NCBI RefSeq assembly: GCF_901709675.1 | Contig: NC_051087.1 | Location: 3,118,001-3,182,000, forward strand | DNA length: 64,000 nt | Direction of reading: 5' to 3' | DNA from: Syngnathus acus | Taxonomy: Eukaryota; Chordata; Actinopteri; Syngnathiformes; Syngnathidae | Shown here: positions 24,681 through 37,300 of the stretch, piece after piece | How the letters are laid out: each line of letters begins with the position of its first letter | How positions within the stretch are numbered: the first letter of the stretch is position 1 | Program-made: the position numbers and the translations under genes | The notes under the pieces: generated by a model | What the model was told of the DNA's origin: nothing | The model's database searches: none | The model's input: the letters and a program-made list of their open reading frames with translations, nothing else

Positions 24681-27600
24681 ATGGACTCCTGGATAAAGTT
24701 CATCTTCGTGGTCGCCACCTTCTGCTGTGGAACGCGAGCGGAGTTTGACGGCAGGTACGTGCACATGTTTTGGGTTGCGTCTCGCACTTGCATTGTTGGG
24801 CTTGTATGTCGAGTTTGATCATTTTGCACCTAATTATTTGGATTCATTTCGTTAACGTGCATTTCGGTTTATTCATCGATTTAAGTAGAAATGCGTCTGG
24901 GTTTAATCATAATGCAACTCTTTTTGAACTTTACTTTTGAATTACAAAGGATCCTTAAAGTATAGCCCCCGAATGCATATTTCCATTAATTTGCATGCGT
25001 TTTAATCTATAATTAGAAATACGCTTTACAGTGCTGAATAACCACCTGACATTGCCAGTGGTGTTGTTATTGTTGGTTTTGCACCATACTGGATTCTACT
25101 TGGAGTTCTGAACAAATACACAATGACGTTAATGGAAATATTGCGCCTAAACTCTTCATTTTAATCCACAGCTTCTCATACGTGCACTTTTTTCATCTGC
25201 AGTATTTCACGTTGACATCATAACACAATGAGTCTATACTGTTATTGCTTATTATAAATGTCTGTTATGCTACTACAACACTTTTTGAAATTTACATCTT
25301 TCAGGTGTGAGACAGAATACACCCTGAACTGATCTTTTCATTTTTTTTTCTTTCAAGAAACGGTCCGAGAATGTAATTTCCATTGCAATGTGTAAAGATG
25401 AAGTCTGTGAGCTGGTAAAAACTCAAGGCACCATTGAATTAAGAAAGAGGCTTGTATGATTTGTATCACTTGTGAGCAAAAAATCAGAAGGATGTCACTT
25501 TAACCATAGCGTGTAAATTCAGCCTTTCTAGCCCTTCAGGATTTATAGATGAAAGTGCAACTAGAGTGTAGCCGCTCTACCCAACGGGGAATAATATAGT
25601 GACATATTTGCTGCGTGGATCAAGGAGATGCGCTCTTTTGGCCCGTGTCAACATCTCTGTTTTATTATAATAACACTCACACAACAAATAAAAGTGTCAC
25701 CGGTATTTTTTTCCCCCCATACAAAAGATGTCTGCAAATGCAAGGTGGAGCAGCAGGTAAGCAACAACAACAATCCGGTGCAGACACCATCACTCGTGTT
25801 CTAACAGGAAGCGTATTTACCCAGACGTGAAAGATGCTGTGCCACAAAGAATGCGTGTGCCCGAGATCTCCGTCCGTGATTTTTCAAACCCTGGTAGAGT
25901 CTTATTGTGTTTTTAAAATATTGTGACAAATACATGTTTTCTCTCTGTGACATGCGCACACTCACGGCGAACAACGAGGCACTCTTAAGCAACTACACGA
26001 GCCCAAATCCTAAATCCTGTCGAGGTGGAGTCCCCCCCTTCCCAGTTCTTCACTCCTCCCGTCTTGCACACACTCACAACGTACAACGAGGCGCTCTAAA
26101 GATGTGTTTTCGAGGTGTAGCAAACAGATTAGAACACATTGCAATTAATTACCTCCGTCATATTATTTCGACACTTCATCTATAATCACCACAGCGACCG
26201 GCGGCGTAATACCATTGACGGATATCTCGTGTGGGCTACGGTGCGTGAGCGTAATGATCATTTATGCGCGCCGCCATATTGTACGTTATTAACGCCGCGG
26301 CTGATGGAGAGGCTTGTCGCCGTGCTCATAATTTGCACTTCTTTACGTCTCAGCTCTGATATGAATTCATTGAGAGTAAGTCCCCATCTCATGAGTGCGG
26401 TTTGGTGGGGTGGGGTGGGGGGTAGCCATTTATTACCTGCTCTCCCTCACTTATTGCCTTTTGGAGAGCGCTCCTAACAGGCTTATCCTCATGGCCCTGG
26501 AGGGTCCTTCACGGCCCACATCATTTTGCTCAGGCGCACACACGTAGGGGAAAAAAAAATCCACCAATCATTCCACTCTGGGAAGTGGTGACAGCTGATT
26601 TCCTGTCTTGTAGTGTAAGCCAGCGGCAACTTCACAGCAATAAGACGGTGAAGTTGACTCCCGCCGGGTGATGGTGTTGTTGGGCCTTCCGGGCTGGAAA
26701 ATCATGATGCAAAAAGGAACCATTTGGTGTGTGTATGACTTGAGAGGCAACGGAAGGCACCAAAAAGCTCTGAAGCTTTATGAAAACACAAAAAAATAAA
26801 CGAGGGGGAATACAGTGGATGTTATTTGGAGAGAGAAGAGCAAAGTACACAATTGATGCGTTATTAATGATCACACTTACCTGGCTTTTTTTTTTTTTTG
26901 GTTTTGTTCCAGAGGGACGTGATTGGCAGCTGGGGATACTAAGGGGGGCACTCGTTAGCATTTCATCATGTCGCCATGAAGACTTTCACAGGCCTCCTGA
27001 ATGCTGAGTGACAGTCGCACTTGGCTGCGAGGCGCAAACAAAGCGGCTTTTGTCTTCCGGGGCTATATAAAGACGACCTGCTGCTGGATTGATGTTTGCT
27101 CGCCAAGTGCTATGTGAAGAGCTGTACGGTTCTGCTTCATGCGGTGGAACCTTCAAAATCAAAATACGCCTCCATAAATCATAATAAATCATTTGAATGA
27201 TTTAGATTTTTGGCTTCTCATAATCATGAAAACCTTCAAATTGAAGAAAAAGAAATAAGTGTCCCTCAGTGTTATCGTGTTTCTTAATTGTAAATATCAA
27301 TCAAAATAAATGAGCCATAAATTCTGCTGGATTAAGACATTTTAAAAAAAAAATTAATACTGAGGAATCTCCATTCCAAACCCGACATGTACATTTTTTT
27401 AAAGTCAGATCAGGAGCAGTCACTGGTGTTCCGCCCCTCATAAGTGCTCTGGGACCTATTGTTTACAAATGTTTGGAAAATGTCTATACAGTGGATCCAA
27501 CCTAAATATTTGTCCCCTATCATGTTCGGGCTTCTGTAGTTTCTCATTCCGGGGAAATAGACCACAAAACATACGGTAGTCATATTTTTTCTTTGAAACA

Positions 27601-28310
27601 TAATCTTTTCCGTTCGTAATTTATATGTAAACCAACTTTCTCTTCTTCATAAACACACAGAGCAGAAGTACCGTGAGCATCTGCCTAATGGTATAAAAAC
27701 ATGGACAACTCCCTCCCGCCCTCTTCTGACATCTTAATTGACGGCGAGCTCATCATGTGGCCTCGTTTTACAGGTGGCCGCGGCAGATGGCGTCGTCCAA
27801 CGGGCTGTGCCGCTACGGCGCCAGGGTGGACTGCTGCTGGGGATGGACGCGCCGATCTTGGGGTCACTGCCAGCGTGAGTGCCCGATGATGCCAATGTTG
27901 GAGGAGGAGGGGGTGGGCTGGCGAGGTGTCAAGCTGGGTGGTAAAAAAAACAAAAACAAATAGATGCTATGAATGAATCATGAGGTGGCTTGAAGTTTAA
28001 CACTGTAGATAAAGGGCTTGGAGAAGCATGCACATGCTCAGTGGTGTTTTTAAATGGATAGCGTTTCTATTTCTCGAGTAGCTATTGGGTGTGGCTAGAG
28101 GTGGCAAAAGTATTCTCATTTGCAGATGCTGGTGTACAAAACTGGTAGAATTAGAAATTCACTCTGACACAATTCCCAATAGTCCTGTTTTGGGGCGCTC
28201 TGAATAACCAGCATATTGGAACAACGGCGAACGAGTTTCCAAACATTCAGAGTGAAGTAGTGTTTCCGAACGCACCCAAGGTCACCATTTATGCCCAAAA
28301 CCAACACACA

Positions 28311-28376
<66 letters not shown>

Positions 28377-31300
28377 GGTTCTCTCTGAAGGATACGGGTC
28401 GTGTATTCTTTGGTAGTTTGAAGAGTCTAGTGCTAATATGCTAACATGCTAGCAAACACCCTGTACTCTGCTGCTGCTTTGCTTGTTTAATGCTCTACTA
28501 ACCTGTAAGCCTTTTCTACTGCAGGAAATGGAATTGTTTGAATTGGTTAGCTAAGTAGTCTGTTTAGCTTAGCATAGCTAGCTAAACTGTCTAAATGTGG
28601 TGGATAAAATGCTCACTTCCCACGGTGGGAAAAGGCTTAACGGGTTCATAGCTCTGCATGTTTGTTGTTGTTTTAATCCATTATTGTTTCATTAAATGTT
28701 GTGTACATGGGGAAAGATGTCGCGCACTGCTGTTTGCGTGTGATGAATTTGTGGAGACGGGCCATCCTTTGGCTCAAAGCGTCCTTCCGGCGAGAAAAGA
28801 GTGAACTCACCCTGGCCTCAGCCAGTTTTACATTCTTTGGTCTTTTCTTTTCATCCAGATTAATTTAAGGTCCTTCCAAGACAAATCTGTCTTTTTAATC
28901 CTCACCCTACACCCAAAACAAAGCATGATATACCCCCCCTCCTCGCTTTATTCACATTTAAAAAAATAGAACAACCTTTTCTCATGGGAATTGAATCTTT
29001 CCAAAATAAATATGTTCAATTGTGGATTGTTTGTTACTGTTGACTCATTTCTCATGAGAACGGGTTGGTACAAAGCATGCTACTATATATTTTTTAATAA
29101 TCCTTACATGTACCCTATGGAATAGATATACTTTATGTTTTGATTAAAGAATTAACAAAGCATGCCTCAGGATGAGCAGCCAAGCAGCAGTGCGTGACCT
29201 TCCATGTTGTTCCGGAGTCGCATGTGTTCCTTATTGAGCTCATCCATCAACAGAGTTCAATGGAAGGCTACAGTCTTTAAAATAAATGAGGGTTAACTAA
29301 AATGCAATGGCCACTATCTGGAATAATTTCATTTATTGTATAGATAATTTTAACAATAAGCTAAACAAAATGTGTGATGACCACATTCCATTCACACCTA
29401 AAAATGCTGTTTTACAGGTTTATTTAAAAAAAAAATAATAATAAAAAATCAGCAAATAAACCGGCTAAAACTCAAATCGATATTTTGTTATTGTGGACAC
29501 GGCCTGACATCTATTTATCCGAGACGCGCATTAGTATTCTTTGAAAGTCCGAGAAAAGGAGAGTAATCTCAGCCGTGTGAACATGACAAGCTGCTTGAAG
29601 GTGCCGCTGACCTCCTCTGACAGGAGAGATTACATAGATGAGCTCGTGGGCTCATGCAACTTTAAAAATCTATCACTTTTTCGAAAAAACAAAAAGAAAT
29701 CAGGAGAGACGAACAAAAGCATAACGAGTCCACGGGTGTGAGATTCAGAAGTTTAGCGCACAAGAGACCGAGGAAGACGAGCTGGCGAAATTCTTTGGCA
29801 GGCTTCGACTCCGTGTTTAATGTTCAGATGCTCCGGAAGCTGCGCTTGGAGCTTCTTATTCCGACCAGCTGCTGTCGGGATCATTGACCGCAATGGAACG
29901 TTTTAAATGAAATTTTAGATCAAATCCACAACTTCTGATTTCTTGGGACAATTTTCCTTCCACTGTAGTGTCACATTATGAGACAATCGCTACTTTTCTT
30001 CTATACAGGTCATGTACCGTGTTTTCCGCACTATAAGGCGCACCGGATTATAAGGCGCACCTTCAATGAATGGCCCATTTTAAAACTTTGTCCATATATA
30101 AGGCGCACCGGATTATAAAGCGCACCTTCAATGAATGGCCCATTTTAAAACTTTGTCCATATATAAGATAAATACATTTGGCCCGCGGGCCAGACTTTGG
30201 ACACGCCTGCTGTAGTGGCTCAATATGGGTCCATATATAAGGCGCACCTGATTGTAAGGCGCACTGAGAAAATTTGAGGTTTTTAGGTGCGCCTTATAGT
30301 GCGGAAAATACGGTAATCGCTTTGTTGTTGTGTCCAAAAAAATATTTCATTCTAACCATGTCCCTTCCTTTAAAATTGTGGTTACAGAAAAGGAACACGA
30401 GCAGGTCCAATATCAATAAAGCGATGAATAATATTGACCCGTCTCATTGCGGTGTAACCGCATACGTAGGCGGGTTTGAATGAGGTTCATTTTCGTCCCA
30501 GACAGGCCATGTATTGGTTTCTCGGTTGGCTCCAAGGCCACTGAGACCAGGACTTTGTTTAACTGGCTTTGTTTGGACAAAAACAAAGATTATGTTTCCA
30601 CTCGGTCACTTGAGCTTTGAAAGAAGCGATTAAAAAAGAATAAGAAAAAAAACAGTCAAGCGATACCGTTTTAGTTTCACTTTGTCGCCATGATCCGTAG
30701 GCGGCTTTCTTATCGTTTTATTTTTCTCGGCCTCCGCTAGAAAGTGTCTGCAGCTTGAGCTGATATATATGATAAATGGGCTTAGGGAAAATCGTGGTGA
30801 AATAAAACCAAGGTGGAAACATCAACACAAAAGATACCTGGCAAGCAAGAATCAAAACGCTAATCTCATCAGTATAAAATGATCCACCCAAAAAAAAATG
30901 TACCCACACGTGACTCCGGAACTTTAAAGCAATTTTTTTTGGGTTTATTTTGAGGAGGCGAAAGTCCCATTTCCACTGAGTCTAATAGTTTGGTTTTTAA
31001 TAGTTTGGAATGCAAAACAGGAATTATAAAGAACATCATTTTGTTGCGTAATTGAATAAAACCAATTCCTAATGCAATTTGGTGGAACTGGGGCTTTAAA
31101 AAAAAAACTCACTAAACATCTCACATTGTTTTCAATGCCTGCAATTGTGTTCTTGTCTATGTGGCTGTTTGTCTTGCAGCTCCCTTCGTCTTAACTCACA
31201 GGCTAGTCGGGATAAGGTGCCAGCCCCAAGGTTAGCTCCACATGTTGTTGGTCGTATGATCGCTGAGAGAAGTGGCGGGGTTGGGTAGGCACATCTTCTG

Positions 31301-34300
31301 AATTATTTAGAGATCCAAAGTCACCCCGATCCTCTCGCCACTTAAACTCTTTAACCCAACTGTAGCGGAAGTCCCAAAATGTCCTGGATGGCTGGACACC
31401 TATCGGGTTATCGTCCAACTGAATTTACAGTACCAAAGAAATATTAAGTGGTAATAGTTTGCAATGCATTCAGAATTTTAAATTTTTATTGGTGGGAACA
31501 AGATTGTGTTTGCTTTAATGTCTTAATCTCCGCAGCCGATCAATACCATCATTAATCGATCGGAAAAGTATGCCAGAACTGCAAAGAATTACTGTCATCC
31601 GAAAATATAGATGAAAACAACGATCATCTTCGAAACCAAAAATAGCCCTTGCTCATGCGGTATCCATCGCACGGCCACTTAACCTAATCAGGATGTTACC
31701 ATAGTTACCGTACAAATAATGAAGCCAGCACAGTGAAAGTGTGTCACCATTTGGATGGTGTTAATGGAAGGTCGGTTCGACCAGCTATGTTTGGCCTTCC
31801 AGCTGCTGAAGCCTTTTTTTGTTTTAGTTCCCGCCATGCTTCATCGACGCTGATCTCTCCGCCAGCTTCGAAACTTATAAATACTCCTGGAGGCCCTGCT
31901 GATGGCCGCCTCTGATCTGGCTTAGCATTCCTCTGCGTTGAGCTAGTAACTTGGCAGCAGACGTACCTTTCGTTTGACCCGCTAACGAAGCGCTTTGTTC
32001 CAGGCGACTTTCCAACAGTACCCTGATGGTCCACTGGACATTTTCAACCATTCAACAGTCTTTGTTTTTAAGCAAAATGTCTGTGAAAACAAATCAGTCA
32101 AGTTTGGCAAGCTCTAGCTAAAGCTAACATTAGTTTGTCAAATTTTAGAAGCACATTTGTTACTAACGTGACACTAGCAAGTTTGGCCAGCCAATCTAAC
32201 GAGGCTAGCTGCTAGCTTCTATTGGCAGCATTTGAATCGTAGTTAATCCTTTTGAAATGGTTTATGATGAAAATGCTGAGTAATAATCAGGAAGCTATCC
32301 AGCATTGATGTTGTTGTCCTTTGCCTGAATCACTCTCTTTTGTTAAAAATAAAGGAAAATGAAATTTGCATGATTTTCCAGACAAAAATACACTGTTCAA
32401 AACAAGATGACTTTTTTCCGTTTTTAAGAACATACCATTGTACTCCACTCCCATTAAAAACAATGACTCAAAAAGGTACCGTATTTTCCGCACTATAAGG
32501 CGCACCAAATTATAAGGCGCACCTTCAATGAATGGCCCATTTTAAAACTTTGTCCATATATAAGGCGCACTGGATTATAAGGCGCACCTTCAATGAATGG
32601 CCCATTTTAAAACTTTGTCCATATATAAGATATATACATTTGGCCCGCGGGCCGGACTTCGGACACGCCAGCTGTAGTGGCTCAATATTGGTCCATATAT
32701 AAGGCGCACCAGATTATAAGGCGCACTGTCGGCTTTTGAGAAAATTGGAGGTTTTCAGGTGCGCCTTATAGTGCGGAAAATACAGTAATTGATTAATTGA
32801 ATGATTAAGCCAGACGTACCATGCGTATTCACTTTTAAAATCCTGAATCATTCTGTTTATCATCAAGATCAAATACTTAGTCAAGTCCACATTAAAGAAC
32901 TTCACTTATGGTGGCTAGTCTCTTGTTTTTATGACAGATGGTGTCATAAATTTAAGTACTGTATGTACCTAAGCTGTAAAAGTGTCAATAGAATTAAGCA
33001 TTGTCCCCCTAAAGGTCCATCAAACCACCATAAACTAGTTTATAGGATTAAGTCTTGTCCTCCATAATTGCACCACGCTGCTCTTTTACTGCTATAAAAT
33101 GTCACGTTTTTAAAAGCCCGGGTGATGAAGCGGCGGAATGAAACTCATCTTCTTCTCTGAATCCCCACTCAGCACTTTGCCCGTCGGGCTGCAAGCACGG
33201 AGACTGCGTGGGGCCCAACAAGTGCAAATGTCACGCAGGATTCACGGGGAAGACCTGCAATCAAGGTGAGTGGGCCGAATCCTTTCAGCGTGCAGCGCTC
33301 AAGTGATAAAACTGCAAGTGATGCGCTTTTGCAGTTCAATGACATCAGAGGACATTTTCTATGAAAGTCAAATTTGATCCAAATGAGCCCCTTAATGCAA
33401 TTTAAGTAAAACGTATTCGCTTTAACTTTCAATCAGATATTTTAAAAAATATATATTTTACTGACTAAACTCTTTGCACTAACCTAGATTCAAACTGAGC
33501 ATTTTATCGAGGTAAACGGCCGAACTCACTCCATGCGCCATTTTGACGCGTTCAACCCAATTTTTTTTTCCCTCATTTTTCATTTCTGGAGTCAACCTCG
33601 GGTGTTTTGAGCCAGAGCGCGCTATGGAAGCAGAGTGAATTATTCACGAGCCATAGATTAAACTTGCTCATTTAAATGCATGCCTTCATTAAACATTGAT
33701 TTGGAGTTTACGATTGATATGCGTCGCAAGCCGAGCGTCGACTGGCGGCGCCTGCCAATAAAGGTCAAAGCGTCACACCCTGCTCGACCTACATTTGAAG
33801 CGTTTATATCACATGATGATGTGGGAAATGAAACCGTAGCAAACAGCCTTGGCAGTAAATGCAAATGAAACATGTCTGCAGTGCACCTGCATTAGTAAAT
33901 GGACACGCATTCCTGTGCTTTAAGTGCGAGGCGAAGACTGACACATGACCCTTTGGGCGCTCAGAGCAGCGGCGCTCTTAAACACTCAACAGATGCAACA
34001 CACCAAAGCTTGAGCATTTTATGCCAAACAGATGGACGAGATTTATTTTTTTATCTAAAGTCCTGCATTGTCAGGTAATAATACTAGCAACCCACGCAAG
34101 ATAAAATAGCAATCATTTTATTTGATCTTGCATTGTTCGATGTAAGATTTTTTTTTAACCACCTTTTTTAAATTAACTGATACATTTAATATTTAGAAAG
34201 AACACACTCTAAATATTAAGAAAAAATTTGCACCGGCTACTTTTTTTTATTCTTGCCATTCACCCTTTTTTTTTTTATCATCAATCGTAATTCTATACAT

Positions 34301-37300
34301 CATAATTTTAGATTATATTGTTATATTGTCAGAATGTTCAATACTACTTTTTTCAGACTGATTAACTACTCAATAGTAGTACCGATAACGATAACATAAA
34401 ATACATTGAGTGCTTTTGATTCATAAAATTTTCCTTCAAACACAATGACAGATCATTTTAAAGAAAGTGTACCAATATGGCAGGTTTAAGATTAATGTCA
34501 ATTTTCAATTCTTGTGATTTCTAATTTCTAGTCCTTGATCATAAAACGGATATGAGCGCAGCCGTTTATCTTTGCTTTTGTGTTTTTCAACTGAAATACG
34601 CGTTTTTTTGACATCACACCCTGATCTGCTTACCGACTTTTTGCACGATGGCCGATGTGAATAAAATGAATATTGACAATTAACAAATAGAATAAAGTAT
34701 CAAATTACATTATAGTGACGTGATTGACAGAATTATGATTTCAATAAAAAACAAAATGTATTCCCCATAAAGGGCTACGATTGCATTCAGCCCCCCCTGA
34801 GAGGCTCTCATTATGCCCGACAAAATGCCGTTTTACCGCCAGCCCCATCCTCGTATTTACACGAGTTGCTTTGCTATTTCCGCGCACACCGCCGAGATGG
34901 GATTGCATATAAATGAATCGTTAAACAAACGCCTGTCAAGATCCTCCTCCAGATGTCTGCAAGCATTTGGGGATTTTAATCACGCTGCGCAAATAAACTC
35001 ATCACCGCCATAATCCGTCCAGACAATTTGGCGTCCCCGACCGGTGGCAGAAGCGAACCTTCTAATGAGATGATTATTGTGCGTAGGTGACTTTGATGAG
35101 GTTGAGTTGACCCGCTATTTAAAGACTTAGCTGAAGGCGCCACATCTCCAACATTTCCAATGTGGCTTTCCAAATCCTTTTCTCTTGTTTACAGTCAACA
35201 CACTGTTACATGTACAGGGCGGGCCAGAAATAGACACTGTTAACACTTTTTGAATTCATTTATTCAGAAGGATGCAAAGGAGATTGCGATGAAGGAAATA
35301 AGGAAGGAAATCTATGAAAAGAAGGAAGGAAGTCAAAAGGAACAAAGGAAGGACAAAGGGAAGGTTGGAATGAAGGAAGCAAAGGTGGTATAAATGTTTA
35401 CGAGGGACAACAAATGGAAGGATCCTCCTTAAAACCCAATTCAATAAGCACACCTTAACCTACCCTAAATTTTATTTACCGTATTTTCCGCACAATAAGG
35501 CGCACCTAGAAACCTCAAAATTTCTCAAAAGCCGACCTTATAATCAGGTGCGCCTTATATATGGACCAATATTGAGCCACTACAGCAGGCGTATCCAAAG
35601 TCCGGCCGGCGGGCTAAATGTATACATCTTATATATGGACAAAGTTTTAAAATGGGCCATTCATTGAAGGTGCGCCTTATAATCTGGTGCGCCTTATATA
35701 TGGACAAAGTTTTTAAATGGGCCATTCATTGAAGGTGCGCCTTATAATCCGGTGCGCCTTATAGTGCGGAAAATACGGTATAGAAAAGATGTCAATTCAA
35801 TTTTGGGCCTATTCTTTACAGAACAGCGACCGAGGTAAAAAAAAAAAAAGTGCATTGTATTGTGCACAAGTTGAAACGTCTCCTTTTGAAATGGTTGCTG
35901 TCCTAAGCAGTCAAGTGTAGCATTATGGTCACATCTAAACAGGTGTCTGGTGCCGGGAGGACAACATAGTTGGACGGGGAGAAAGCAGAATGCCTAAAAT
36001 TCCTCAGGCTTAAGCGTTTGTCGTCGGGGCGATGATTCGCTTCTTTAAATGGAAGCGGCGCTCTTTGAGCCTTCCGACACGCTTTACCGAAGGATGGTAC
36101 AAATCCATAAGATACTGTAATTCCCTTAGATCCTACTACAAAAAAAGGATGAACGGATGAACGGCTGGCGGGGGAAAACACAACACTTTCTCCCAAACAG
36201 CCATGAGTGTAATCCTCTTTACTGCGTAATGTTCCTCTTTACTTTCCAGGAATGTGGTGGTCAGAGGTGTTCTAATCCACTGCCTTTTCATTCTCTTGTC
36301 CCTCCACCACTTTTTCTCTTTCAAATTTCTTTCCACCAAAAACCTTCTTTTGCAAGAAGAACAGCCGGACTATTTGACTCCACCAATGTGGTCCAGTCAC
36401 CTACCCATATTTCTACCTGTGGACCATCATCCGGTCACAGAGGGTGAGATTTATTGTTCCGACGTGGTGCATGGTGAAGGAGTTGACGTCACTCTCCACT
36501 TCTATCATTAAGTCCCCTTCTTTGAGGGGAGGTCACAAGAAATAGCACATCCGATCCAAACTAGAGGAATGCCCGCATGAAATGCAGAGCATGCGTAGAT
36601 CCTAAGCCTTCTCCTTTGTCATCTTGTGCTCCTTAAAGGCTATTCTCAACTTTTGGATGCTGCTCACGACCACTCCTTCGAAGGTAGAACATTGCCCGGA
36701 GAGCTAATCCCTGACAAAAGGAGCCCACTTTTGAGATCTGTCTGTAGGGAATGCAGCACGGCATACCTCAATGAGACTTGTTTCCCTCAGTACACAACTC
36801 AATTTCACCATGGTGAACTAGCTAAATCGGGCTAGAGCCTGTGAGGAAGGAACGTGACAAGTAGCAAATGAGACAAGACGGGATAGGACATATTGAGCTA
36901 GCTTGGCAGTTTTACAACCTAAAGGGATTTAGCAAGTAGCAAACACGATTGGGTAGGACACGGATTGTGAGCTAGCTAGACCGTGCTCAACCATGTGATT
37001 GGGATAGGACGGGATAGGACATAGTGAGCTAGCTTGGCAGTTCTACAGCCTATCAGGAAGGGATACAAGTAGTCGAAACGAGAACAGACATGGATCGTGA
37101 GCTCGCTAGACAGCGCTAGACTCTTGACAATTAGCAAATGGGACAGGACTGGTCAGGACAGGTTGTGAGCTCGCTACACTTTGTGAAGGAGGAACGCGAC
37201 GGCTAGCATAACAAAACATGCGTTGTGAGCTAGCCAGTGTTACTTCCTGAGGAAGGGACATGATGGGTCGTGAATTGGACATGACATGACTCGAAGCAGA

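Larger units (their letters stand above)
27875..33172 (+). other. npnt intron 2
   Basis: A 5.3 kb intron holding an (AC)n microsatellite (28304-28375), an AGCT-rich stretch (28425-28590) and two palindromic MITEs (30015-30315, 32477-32787). No coding exon supported. Confidence 0.5.

Noticed and set aside
28116-28373. A Cys/Val-repeat protein
   Set aside because: Produced by reading through the (AC)n microsatellite.
8961-35780. Repeated palindromic units as a CRISPR-like or other array
   Set aside because: The units are scattered by kilobases, TA-flanked and in both orientations, as expected for MITEs in a eukaryotic genome.
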